A stretch of DNA of 24,588 nt from a virus: the IMG/VR virus record IMGVR_UViG_3300025778_000077, positions 1 through 24,588 of that record, one strand, 5' to 3'. A model generated the notes under the pieces. It saw nothing but the letters and a program-made list of their open reading frames with translations, was not told the DNA's origin and ran no database searches. Both the position numbers and the translations under genes were made by a program. This document shows, piece by piece, positions 1 through 6,367 of the stretch. Every line of letters begins with the position of its first letter. The first letter of the stretch is position 1.

Positions 1-252
1 CCAGCTCCTATGATGGGCGCTCCTGCAGGTGGCCGTCCTGTTCCGGTTCCTCCGCCACAGGGTATGCCTCCACAGGGTATGCCAATGGGTATGCCAGCCG
101 GTATGCCTCCGCAGATGCCACCACAAGCTGGCGGCATGGCAATGGCTCGCAAGCGCGGTGGTCGCACCAATTACCCAATTGAAACGGGATCTGGTGGTGG
201 TGAAGCCCGTCTTGATAAAATCAAGGCGTATGGTTTGAAGCCACCAAAATAA
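1..252 (+). CDS. C-terminal end of a phage protein, probably the portal (partial)
   Basis: The reading frame is open from base 1 and stops at 252, so only the last 83 codons are present; the Met codons at 10 and 13 are probably internal. The visible part is a low-complexity stretch rich in Met, Pro, Gly and Gln (repeats of the type QGMP, GMPAGMPP), followed by a basic motif ARKRGGR and a short tail rich in Lys. Its position just upstream of co-chaperonin, scaffold and capsid genes is where these phages normally carry the portal gene, and portals of this type often end in disordered basic tails; that assignment is inferred from context, not from a recognisable portal fold. The basic RGGR motif resembles motifs in the His-rich protein at 5485-5892. 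It could instead be the end of another head protein. Confidence 0.55.
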   Translation, partial: PAPMMGAPAGGRPVPVPPPQGMPPQGMPMGMPAGMPPQMPPQAGGMAMARKRGGRTNYPIETGSGGGEARLDKIKAYGLKPPK

Positions 253-278
253 GTTTTGTGGCGGTTGCTACAGAAAGG

Positions 279-316
279 GCGGTCGGCGGGTTCCCCTCTC
301 CTGCCGGTCGCTTTTT
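279..316 (+). terminator. Intrinsic terminator after the portal-like gene
   Basis: Bases 279-290 pair with 300-311 in a 12-pair stem that includes three G-U pairs, closing a 9-base loop (291-299), followed directly by five T (312-316). It sits in the 90-base gap between the portal-like gene and the next gene. The loop is also exactly complementary to 317-325, just after the T-run (see findings). Confidence 0.8.
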
Positions 317-342
317 AGAGGGGAAGAGGGTTCGAGGATACA

Positions 343-543
343 ATGTTAACAACTAACGATCTATTTGAGCGTGAGCTCAAAAAACTTCTCGTAGCTGAAA
401 TTGAACGATTACAAGCTCTCATATCGGGGCCAAATATCAGCGACTATGCCCAATACAGGTATTACGTCGGTGCTATTCAGGGTCTTTTGGCTGCTATTGA
501 GCGGTGCGATGAGACTCGTTCTATTGTCGATCAAACACGCTAA
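343..543 (+). CDS. Small conserved phage protein of unknown function
   Basis: A 66-residue protein that is almost wholly helical by inspection: ELKKLLVAEIERLQ, then YAQYRYYVGAIQGLLAAIERC. It resembles the short proteins often found between portal and scaffold genes in podovirus-like phages, with a YxxxxGxIxGLL core, but no function is established that I know of. The start is the ATG at 343, preceded by GAGGA at 333-337. It ends at a TAA and the next gene begins 9 bases later, so it is probably translated from the same message as the co-chaperonin. A role in head assembly is only suggested by the neighbours. Confidence 0.75.
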   Translation: MLTTNDLFERELKKLLVAEIERLQALISGPNISDYAQYRYYVGAIQGLLAAIERCDETRSIVDQTR

Positions 544-552
544 GAGGGTAAA

Positions 553-960
553 ATGGCTTATATGATGAAACACGCGGTAGATCCGCGCGAAGAAATTTGG
601 AAGCAAGTAGGCGATCTGTCTAATTTTGAAGTCTTCCATAACAAAGTGCTTCTTGCGATTTACATCCGGCCTGAAATGACCGCCGGCGGTATTCTTATTA
701 CCAACAAAATCCGCGACGAAGACAAATGGCAAGGCAAAGTTGGCCTTGTTCTTAAAACCGGACCGTCTGCTTTTGTCGATGACGAAGGCAAATGGTTCAA
801 AGGAATGAACGTCAAGGTAAATGATTGGCTGTTTTGCCGGCCATCTGACGGATGGAATATGACATTGAACAATCGTGAAACGGGGGATGACATTTTATGT
901 CGCCTTATCGATGACACATATCTTCTTGGTCGTCTGTCCCACCCTGATGAAATCCATTAA
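553..960 (+). CDS. GroES-like (Cpn10) co-chaperonin
   Basis: This 135-residue protein matches the Cpn10 layout. An N-terminal extension of about 28 residues leads into a first strand (VFHNKVLLAIYI). Residues about 38-46 (MTAGGILIT) match the GroES mobile loop, whose GGI/L residues contact GroEL. Then come WQGKVGLVLKTGP (GroES: RGEVLAVGNG), a long roof-loop region (DDEGKWFKGMNVKVNDWLF; GroES: VKVGDIVIF) and a C-terminal strand pair (CRLIDDTYLLGRL). GroES is about 97 residues and T4 gp31 about 111, so this one is longer at both ends. Known phage co-chaperonins replace or modify GroES on host GroEL to fold the major capsid protein. Placement right before the scaffold gene fits the same role here, by inference. 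It is preceded by AGAGGG at 543-548. The two Met after the start (MAYMM) leave a small doubt about the exact start. Confidence 0.85.
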   Translation: MAYMMKHAVDPREEIWKQVGDLSNFEVFHNKVLLAIYIRPEMTAGGILITNKIRDEDKWQGKVGLVLKTGPSAFVDDEGKWFKGMNVKVNDWLFCRPSDGWNMTLNNRETGDDILCRLIDDTYLLGRLSHPDEIH

Positions 961-970
961 GGAATAAAAA

Positions 971-1876
971 ATGTCAGAAATTGACCCAAACATAGAAGAA
1001 AATGACGATATTGTTGTTGAATTGGCTGAAGATGAGCCAAAACAAGACGATATTGTTATAGAAAAAGCCGAAGAAGCCCCACAACCGGCTAAAAAGATGG
1101 AATTGTCGCCTGAAGACGGCATTAGTGAGTTGCAAGCAAAGCTTGAGCAGGAACGTCAGGCCCGTATTGAGGCCCAAAGACAAGCTCAAGAGGCTATGGA
1201 ACAGGCTAACCACGCCCAAAGTAAGGTTGATTCGACCGAATTGCACATGATTAAAAATGCAATTGATCAAGTCAAAAACAACAACGACATCTTAAAAGCT
1301 AATTATCGCGATGCTTTGGCAACTGGTGACTACGACCAAGCTGCTGAAATACAAGAGCAGATGATTATCAATCAATCCAAGCTTTCTACGCTTGAATCGG
1401 GCAGAAGGGCTAAAGAAGAGGCGCCTAAAGTGGCACCTATGTCTCCTAAACCTGTTGATTTGATTGAAAATCTTGCATCTCAGGTAACACCTGAATCGGC
1501 TCAATGGCTTCGTCAGAACAGGGATCAGCTTAATAACCCGAAAAAACTTGATCGGGCCATGAGAGCTCATGCCGACGCTTTGGATGATGGAATTGTTGCC
1601 GATACGCCGGAATATTTTCGTTTCATTGAAAACCGTTTGGGCATCCAACGCGATAATTATGAGGATACAGCCATGTCTGAAGCCGCCAAGCCTGTTGTAA
1701 GGCGCTCTTCCCCGCCAGCCGCCCCTGTTACCAGAAGCGGATCTGGAACTGGCGCAACTCGCCCAAATGTCGTTCGTTTAACATCAGCGGAACGCGAAAT
1801 GGCGTCCATGATGCAAATGACCGACCAAGAATATGCACGAAACAAAATCGCGTTACAGCGCGAAGGTAAACTTTAA
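971..1876 (+). CDS. Scaffolding-like protein
   Basis: A 301-residue, strongly charged protein with no globular enzyme signature. The N-terminus (1-45) is very acidic (ENDDIVVELAEDEP). Residues about 50-150 form a predicted long helix or coiled coil rich in Gln, Glu and Ala (ELQAKLEQERQARIEAQRQA). A middle section has SPESAQWLRQ-type helices, then a Ser/Pro/Gly linker (about 238-265), and it ends in a short helical tail (LTSAEREMASMMQM) with a basic end. An acidic, coiled, helical protein with a helix-rich C-terminal tail, lying between portal and capsid genes, is the usual scaffold pattern; the final helices of P22-type scaffolds bind coat protein. The sequence shows the architecture; function is inferred. 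AAGGAA precedes the ATG, 10 bases after the co-chaperonin stop. Confidence 0.7.
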   Translation: MSEIDPNIEENDDIVVELAEDEPKQDDIVIEKAEEAPQPAKKMELSPEDGISELQAKLEQERQARIEAQRQAQEAMEQANHAQSKVDSTELHMIKNAIDQVKNNNDILKANYRDALATGDYDQAAEIQEQMIINQSKLSTLESGRRAKEEAPKVAPMSPKPVDLIENLASQVTPESAQWLRQNRDQLNNPKKLDRAMRAHADALDDGIVADTPEYFRFIENRLGIQRDNYEDTAMSEAAKPVVRRSSPPAAPVTRSGSGTGATRPNVVRLTSAEREMASMMQMTDQEYARNKIALQREGKL

Positions 1877-1885
1877 GGAGCTAAT

Positions 1886-2497
1886 ATGGAACAAGATACA
1901 GCACCTGCCGGTCGTCGCGGCCGCAAAAGCGCATTATTTACCGAAAAACCAAAAGCAAAGGTTGAACCGGTAGTTTTGGCGGAAGAAGGAACCGAATCGG
2001 TTGAGTCGTCGCGTCAGGCCATGCGTCCTGATATGCGCGAAGAAAGTCCGTTGGCCCGTGCAGCTCGTCGTGCTGCCGAAATTAAGGGATCCGGCGGTTT
2101 AGAGTTTGATGGTACGGACGAATACTACATTGATCCCCGCATTATCCCAGAAGGTTGGTCTTATGAGTGGAAACGCGAAGCCGTTTACGGCCAAAGAGAC
2201 GACACTTACCAACAGTCTTTGAAGCAAAGCGGTTGGGAAGAAGTCCCTTATTCCCGTCACACTGATAAATTTCCAAAAGGCAAAGGAAATACAATTGAGC
2301 GCAAGGGAATGGTTTTGATGGAGCGTCCTGCGGTCATTACGGATGAAATGCGCCGTAAAGACAACATGAACGCTCGCAATGCCGTTGAATCCCGCAAGCA
2401 GACTGTAGATTCCACCAAGGGAATGTTGGGACGGGCGGATTCTTATGTAGCGCCTAAGATTAATCAGGGCTACGAGCCTATGGTTGCCCCTAAATAA
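1886..2497 (+). CDS. Conserved phage virion-associated protein, function unknown
   Basis: A 203-residue protein. The N-terminus is basic and low complexity (GRRGRKSALF), then a conserved-looking core: DEYYIDPRIIPEGWSYEWKR, a VYGQRD segment, a GWEEVPYSRH motif, and IERKGMVLMERPAVIT followed by a charged helix. I recognise this core as common in podovirus-like phages next to scaffold and capsid genes, but I know of no assigned function. A strong AAGGAG lies 6 bases before the ATG, 9 bases after the scaffold stop, so the two are one transcription unit, closed by the terminator at 2507. It could be a head completion, plug or internal protein. Confidence 0.75.
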   Translation: MEQDTAPAGRRGRKSALFTEKPKAKVEPVVLAEEGTESVESSRQAMRPDMREESPLARAARRAAEIKGSGGLEFDGTDEYYIDPRIIPEGWSYEWKREAVYGQRDDTYQQSLKQSGWEEVPYSRHTDKFPKGKGNTIERKGMVLMERPAVITDEMRRKDNMNARNAVESRKQTVDSTKGMLGRADSYVAPKINQGYEPMVAPK

Positions 2498-2506
2498 CAA
2501 GGATTA

Positions 2507-2531
2507 AGGGGGGAGCGGTGCTCCCCTCTTT
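2507..2531 (+). terminator. Intrinsic terminator before the capsid genes
   Basis: Bases 2507-2516 (AGGGGGGAGC) pair with 2520-2529 (GCTCCCCTCT) across a 3-base loop, 10 pairs with one G-U, followed by a short T-run (2529-2531) in a T-rich stretch. It separates the scaffold unit from the capsid unit. Confidence 0.8.
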
Positions 2532-2651
2532 ACTTTGTTAAAATTATCTTGTATTTCTTCAAAATCTCCCTCGGCGTGGAGATCAAACTATTTCCCGTTT
2601 CTCAGTCGCCCCGGTGTGCGATGATGGAACTCTCTGAGAGGAGAACCCGTC
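2532..2651 (+). promoter_or_regulatory. Untranslated leader upstream of the capsid unit
   Basis: This non-coding stretch follows a terminator and precedes the decoration-like and capsid genes, so it is where a capsid promoter or a structured 5' leader would lie. It begins AT-rich; TTGTTA (2535-2540) could be a -35-like hexamer, but I find no convincing -10 at normal spacing. A 6-pair hairpin ATCTCC/GGAGAT (2564-2569 with 2578-2583, 8-base loop) follows. The ribosome binding site is GAGAGGAG near 2636-2643. The promoter is a positional inference only. Confidence 0.35.
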
Positions 2652-3305
2652 ATGGCCAATACTTTTGCGCCCAGCGGCTTTCTACAATATCAGGGTGGTG
2701 CAGGTGGCGCTCCGACGTTTGCCCAATCTGTCCGCCGTATTGCTGCTACTAACACGACCCCTATTTTCACTGGCGACCCAGTACAGCCTGTAACTTCCAC
2801 GGCTAACGGCTATATCACGCAAGCAACTGCTGGCGGATCCGTTCAGCTCGCAGGTATCTTTGTCGGCTGCAAATACTACTCGACCTCGCAAAAGCGCGTT
2901 GTTCCATCGGCTTACTGGCCTGGTTCGGACGCTACGGGCGACGTTGAAGCCTACATCATTGATGATCCAAACGCACGTTTCATCGTTCAGTCCTCTGGTT
3001 CTGGCTTCCCTGTAACGGGTACGGCTACGTCTCAGACGTCTGGCGTTCAGGGTCAGCTTGTTACGTTTGCTTACTCGACCACGGGTGCAACGTCCGGCAA
3101 CTCGACGGGTGGTAACAATGCAACGGGCCGTTCGACGGCTTATGTCAATGCTACCGCAACCACCAACACCTCGCCATTTATCATCGTTGATTATGCCGTT
3201 TCGTTCGGCAATGGCGGCGACCAAACCTCGCAGTACTGCAATTTGATTGTCGGCTTCAATAACGAAGTCTGGCGTTCGAACTCTGCTGTAACCGGCATCT
3301 CGTAA
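2652..3305 (+). CDS. Structural protein, candidate capsid decoration protein
   Basis: A 217-residue, Ser/Thr/Gly-rich, beta-predicted protein. It opens with MANTFAPSGFLQYQGG, then NTTPIFTGDPV and a GIFVGCKYY motif, followed by AYWPGSD and EAYIIDDPNARFIVQ. I recognise the MANT-APFGF start and the TxPIFTGDPV motif from conserved virion proteins just upstream of capsid genes in podovirus-like phages. Size, beta content and position one gene before the capsid gene suggest a head decoration or stabilisation protein, but this is inference. The ATG follows GAGAGGAGAACCCGTC. An upstream ATG at 2549 in another frame is rejected. It ends 13 bases before the capsid gene. Confidence 0.75.
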   Translation: MANTFAPSGFLQYQGGAGGAPTFAQSVRRIAATNTTPIFTGDPVQPVTSTANGYITQATAGGSVQLAGIFVGCKYYSTSQKRVVPSAYWPGSDATGDVEAYIIDDPNARFIVQSSGSGFPVTGTATSQTSGVQGQLVTFAYSTTGATSGNSTGGNNATGRSTAYVNATATTNTSPFIIVDYAVSFGNGGDQTSQYCNLIVGFNNEVWRSNSAVTGIS

Positions 3306-3318
3306 GGAGTGAAGTGTC

Positions 3319-4233
3319 ATGGCTGTTAATCTAAGTCAAATCAAAGACCTTCTCCTCCCCGGTCTCCGTGGTATTGAAGGCAAGTACGAGATGATCCCAT
3401 CTCAGTACGACAAAATCTTCACGAAGCACGATTCCAAGCTTTCCTTGGAACGTACCGCTGAACTTCGGTTCCTCGGTCTCGCGCAGCTCAAGACCGAAGG
3501 TGGCCAGACCGCTTTCGATTCGGGTGCTGGTGAGCGCTTTGTGTACAATCAGGAACACACTGAAATTGGCCTTGGCTATGCGATTACTCGTAAGGCTATT
3601 GACGATAACGTGTACAAGACGCAATTCCATCCATCGAACCTTGGTCTAGTGGAAGCTTTCCAGCAGACGAAGGAAATTTACGGCGCTTCGATTTTGAACA
3701 ACGCACAGACCTACAACAATGCTGTTGGCGGTGACGGTGTTGCTCTCTGCTCGACGTCGCATCCTATCGATGGTGGTTCGGTTGCCAACACGCCTACGGT
3801 TCAGGTTGATCTTAACGAAGCCACCTTGCTAAACGCAATGATTGCGATCCGCACGAACTTCCGCGATCAGGCTGGTTTGAAGGTGTTTGCTCGCGGTCGT
3901 AAGTTGATTGTTCCTCCGCAGCTTGAGCCTGTTGCAATCCGTCTCACGAAGACTGAATTGCGCCCAGGTACTGCAGATAACGACGTCAACGCATTGCTAA
4001 CCACTGCCGGCGGCTTGTCAGAAGGCTACATGGTCAACGACTTCTTGACCTCTTCGTATGCTTGGTTCTTGCTTACGAACATCGACGGCTTGTCGTATAT
4101 GGAGCGCGTTCGCTTCGAAACCGATATGCAAGTCGACTTCGTGACTGACAACCTACTCGTCAAGGGTTATGAGCGTTACTCGTTTGGTTACTACAACTGG
4201 CGCGCGATCTACGGCTCGTTCCCAACCTCGTAA
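3319..4233 (+). CDS. Major capsid protein, Mu gpT-like (HK97 fold)
   Basis: A 304-residue protein resembling the Mu gpT-like major head subunit family, which adopts the HK97 fold. Visible family features: LRGIEGKYEMIPSQYDKIF near the N-terminus, then a GGQTAFDSGAGERF / EIGLGYAITRKAIDDN section, and a C-terminal half with KLIVPPQLEP, a LRPGTADNDVN stretch, LLTNIDGLSYMERVRF and a final KGYERYSFGYYNWRAIYGS. It has no obvious cleaved N-terminal delta domain; the separate scaffold-like gene at 971 may serve instead. A near-perfect AAGGAG precedes the ATG by 10 bases, consistent with high expression. The unit is bracketed by terminators at 2507 and 5918. It is the likely client of the GroES-like protein at 553 (inference). 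Confidence 0.8.
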   Translation: MAVNLSQIKDLLLPGLRGIEGKYEMIPSQYDKIFTKHDSKLSLERTAELRFLGLAQLKTEGGQTAFDSGAGERFVYNQEHTEIGLGYAITRKAIDDNVYKTQFHPSNLGLVEAFQQTKEIYGASILNNAQTYNNAVGGDGVALCSTSHPIDGGSVANTPTVQVDLNEATLLNAMIAIRTNFRDQAGLKVFARGRKLIVPPQLEPVAIRLTKTELRPGTADNDVNALLTTAGGLSEGYMVNDFLTSSYAWFLLTNIDGLSYMERVRFETDMQVDFVTDNLLVKGYERYSFGYYNWRAIYGSFPTS

Positions 4234-4245
4234 GGAGAAGGCACT

Positions 4246-5475
4246 ATGGCTGATACCGCATTCTCCGGTCCACTGATTGTATTTGGGCAAAACCCAACGC
4301 AACCTTCGGATTACAACCCAGATCTAGGCTCCTCGCTGTTTTATGCGGGGGGCGGCATCCTTGATCCACGCACTCCTTTTACTTACCTTCCCGGCGAGTC
4401 ACAGGCAGCACAGGATTTTGGATGGTATGGCTTCAGTGACATTGTTTCGTTCACTGGCGTTCCATACACCAACGCAGCGGCAGCCATTGTGGCTTCTGCA
4501 AACGCAACGAGTGCAACTCTTACGCTCGTTTCGACCAACTCCGCGACCACTGGCGTCTATTATTCTTCGGTATTTACCCGTTCGGATACAGGCGTTACGG
4601 ATACGGTTCTTGCTCTTGATGCTTACGCTTCAGTCACCGCTTCGGCAACGAACGGGATTCTGACGGTTACGGCAAACAGTGGTATGCCAATCGGTCCTGG
4701 CATGGTTCTCCTTTCATCGTCTACGACGGTAACGGGCGGAACTCTTGGTGCATCTTCTGGCGTCTATATTGGTTCGCAGATTACGACGACGGGAACTTCA
4801 TCAACGGTTGGTAACGGACAAACTGGTACTTATCAGCTTAGTCAGAACGTAACTTTCACGTCTGGAACGGTCACTTTGGCTTATCCAAACGTGCAACAGT
4901 GCGCTATTCCAACAAACATCCAGACTCCTTCAATCTGGCTTTGGAACCCAATGGCCATGGTTGGCCGCGCTGTAAGCGTTACTGCTGCAGCAAGCGCCAC
5001 TGCTACGACCGCAACTGTTAACGGCTACGATATCTACGGATATCCAATGTCGGAAAACATTACGATTTCGGCAGGTAACGCTGTTAACGGCAAGAAAGCA
5101 TTCAAGTACATCAAGAGCGTTGTTCTTAACGCAGCCGATGCTACCCACGCTTATTCCGTTGGTACAACCGCAATTGTTGGTCTTCCTGTTCGTTCGGATA
5201 CGGCCGCAGAAATTGTTGTTAACTCTGGTAATTCTCAGACTGCGCCAGCGGTTAACACGGGTTTTGCTGCAAACGGGTTCTTACCTGCTGATCGTACTAC
5301 ACCGTCCGCGACAACGGGCGATGTCCGTGGCACGATTGATCTCGCAAACGCTTCGGGTGTCAATCTCACGCCTTCCACCGGCACGAACAAGTATGTGTTC
5401 CGCCAGATCCCGCAAGCTTACAATGTCCAGTCTGCGACTGGCTTGTTTGGCTTAACCCAGTACTACAACTTTTAG
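4246..5475 (+). CDS. Beta-rich virion structural protein with an inserted repeat-type module
   Basis: A 409-residue protein, rich in Thr, Ser, Ala and Val. Residues 1-75 are a distinctive N-terminal domain (LIVFGQNPTQPSDYNPDLG, LPGESQAAQDFGWYG). Residues about 127-212 look like a mobile beta module of phage fibre proteins (NGILTVTANSGMPIGPGMVL ... GQTGTYQLSQNVTFTSGTVT). The core resumes at about 216 (CAIPTNIQTPSIWLWNPMAM), with VNGYDIYGYPMSENITISAG (258-277) and a FKYIKSVVL strand. It lies 12 bases after the capsid gene, with AAGGAG before its ATG. It is probably a head or head-tail protein; the exact role is unknown. A VxGxD...ENI segment recurs in the protein at 6368-7171, suggesting a related fold. 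Confidence 0.75.
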   Translation: MADTAFSGPLIVFGQNPTQPSDYNPDLGSSLFYAGGGILDPRTPFTYLPGESQAAQDFGWYGFSDIVSFTGVPYTNAAAAIVASANATSATLTLVSTNSATTGVYYSSVFTRSDTGVTDTVLALDAYASVTASATNGILTVTANSGMPIGPGMVLLSSSTTVTGGTLGASSGVYIGSQITTTGTSSTVGNGQTGTYQLSQNVTFTSGTVTLAYPNVQQCAIPTNIQTPSIWLWNPMAMVGRAVSVTAAASATATTATVNGYDIYGYPMSENITISAGNAVNGKKAFKYIKSVVLNAADATHAYSVGTTAIVGLPVRSDTAAEIVVNSGNSQTAPAVNTGFAANGFLPADRTTPSATTGDVRGTIDLANASGVNLTPSTGTNKYVFRQIPQAYNVQSATGLFGLTQYYNF

Positions 5476-5484
5476 GAGTGAGCC

Positions 5485-5892
5485 ATGAAGGGTCACAAAG
5501 GACATCACCACGCACATGGCGGCATGGCTCACCACGCTGCTAAACATCGTAAGGCTGGCGGCAAAGCAGAGTCGCCAGAGCATGGCGTCGACGAGGCCGA
5601 AATGGACCTCCACGACAACCCAATGGAGTACAACCACGGTAATCCTGAAAAGGAAGCCGAGGAAATGAGCGAGCGCAAGCACGGCGGTCGTGCAAAACGT
5701 AAGCATGGCGGTAAAATCCATAAGCACGTTGCTATGCACGGCGAGCACGGTCACCACCATGCTGGCCGCAAGCCACGCAAGTCTGGTGGACGCGCTGGCG
5801 CTGCTGAAATGCACCCTTTTACGTCGGCCCATCAGGGTACGGCTCCAAAGGGTCATAAGGTAGAAAAAGAAACGATGGGTTCTGACGTTTAA
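5485..5892 (+). CDS. Histidine-rich basic phage protein
   Basis: A 135-residue, probably disordered protein with about 23 His (roughly one residue in six), plus many Lys, Arg and Gly. It contains clusters (GHHHAHGG, GHGHHHAG-like GEHGHHHAG), an acidic middle (DEAEMDLHDNPMEY) and repeated basic HGG/SGG elements (RKHGGRAKRKHGGKIHKH, KSGGRAG). There is no enzyme motif. AGGAG precedes the ATG by 6 bases and it is the last gene before the terminator at 5918, so it is transcribed with the capsid gene. Such compositions suit metal or nucleic-acid binding; which of these, if any, is unknown. It shares KxGGR-type motifs with the portal-like C-terminus at 1-252. Confidence 0.75.
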   Translation: MKGHKGHHHAHGGMAHHAAKHRKAGGKAESPEHGVDEAEMDLHDNPMEYNHGNPEKEAEEMSERKHGGRAKRKHGGKIHKHVAMHGEHGHHHAGRKPRKSGGRAGAAEMHPFTSAHQGTAPKGHKVEKETMGSDV

Positions 5893-5917
5893 TCGTTAAC
5901 CCGTTGGACTAAGTTTG

Positions 5918-5942
5918 ACGGGGGCCATCGCGCCCCCGTTTT
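5918..5942 (+). terminator. Intrinsic terminator after the capsid unit
   Basis: Bases 5918-5925 (ACGGGGGC) pair perfectly with 5932-5939 (GCCCCCGT) around a 6-base loop, followed by TTTT (5939-5942). It closes the capsid unit between the His-rich gene and the next small gene. Confidence 0.85.
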
Positions 5943-5958
5943 ACTAAAGGGGTTTAAA

Positions 5959-6201
5959 ATGACCGCAGCTTGGACTCGTTCTGAAGGTAAATCTCCATCT
6001 GGTGGCTTAAATGCCAAAGGTAGAGCTTCTGCTCGCGCAGAAGGCCATCATCTAAAAGCACCGACTAAAGATGCAGATAATCCGCGTCATAAATCGTTTT
6101 GTGAGCGTATGACCGGAATGAAGCGCAAAATGACAGGCGCCGCTGCAGCCGCTGATCCAGATAGCCGGATTAATAAATCACTTCGCAAGTGGGGTTGCTA
6201 A
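5959..6201 (+). CDS. Small basic phage protein with conserved SPSGGLNAKGR motif
   Basis: An 80-residue basic protein: AWTRSEGKSPSGGLNAKGRA at the start, LKAPTKDADNPRHKSFCERM in the middle, and a C-terminal DPDSRINKSLRKWGC. I recognise this as a small family shared by many tailed phages and some prophages (I believe a DUF6321-type domain, number from memory), with no known function. AAAGGGG precedes the ATG by about 8 bases. Its TAA overlaps the ATG of the 54-residue gene at 6201 (TAATG), so the two are coupled. It has Cys at about 66% of its length and as its last residue; a structural or DNA-binding role is possible but unproven. Confidence 0.75.
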   Translation: MTAAWTRSEGKSPSGGLNAKGRASARAEGHHLKAPTKDADNPRHKSFCERMTGMKRKMTGAAAAADPDSRINKSLRKWGC

Positions 6202-6365
6202 TGTCTGACAAGCCATTTTGGGAAACTAAACTGCCCAAGGATCACCACACAAAGCATTTGTCGCATAAGCAAGAGCAAAGTGCTAAAGCTAGAGCCAGGG
6301 CGGCAGGACGGCCATACCCTAACTTGATTGACAACGCTGCTGCGGCACGGAAAAAAGGTAAGTAA
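6201..6365 (+). CDS. 54-residue basic phage protein
   Basis: A short gene that begins on the A of the preceding stop (TAATG) and ends 2 bases before the next ATG, filling the gap exactly. The product has an aromatic start (MSDKPFWETKLPKDHHTKH), a Lys/Arg/Ala helix (SAKARARAAG) and the motif RPYPNLIDNAAAARKKGK. The KARARAAGRPYPNLxDN segment is one I recognise in small proteins of many podovirus-like phages, often near the preceding family; no function is known. Tight packing, the matching motif and in-frame coding support it as real. The basic composition suggests contact with DNA or another virion protein. Confidence 0.7.
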   Translation: MSDKPFWETKLPKDHHTKHLSHKQEQSAKARARAAGRPYPNLIDNAAAARKKGK

Positions 6366-6367
6366 TT

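Noticed and set aside
2682-3320. 212-residue frame on the - strand
   Set aside because: It mirrors the decoration-like gene, is Arg-rich and lacks any recognisable motif; the + strand gene has a good ribosome binding site and known motifs.
5893-5958. Promoter with TTGACG at 5915
   Set aside because: It overlaps the terminator stem and no -10 lies at acceptable spacing.
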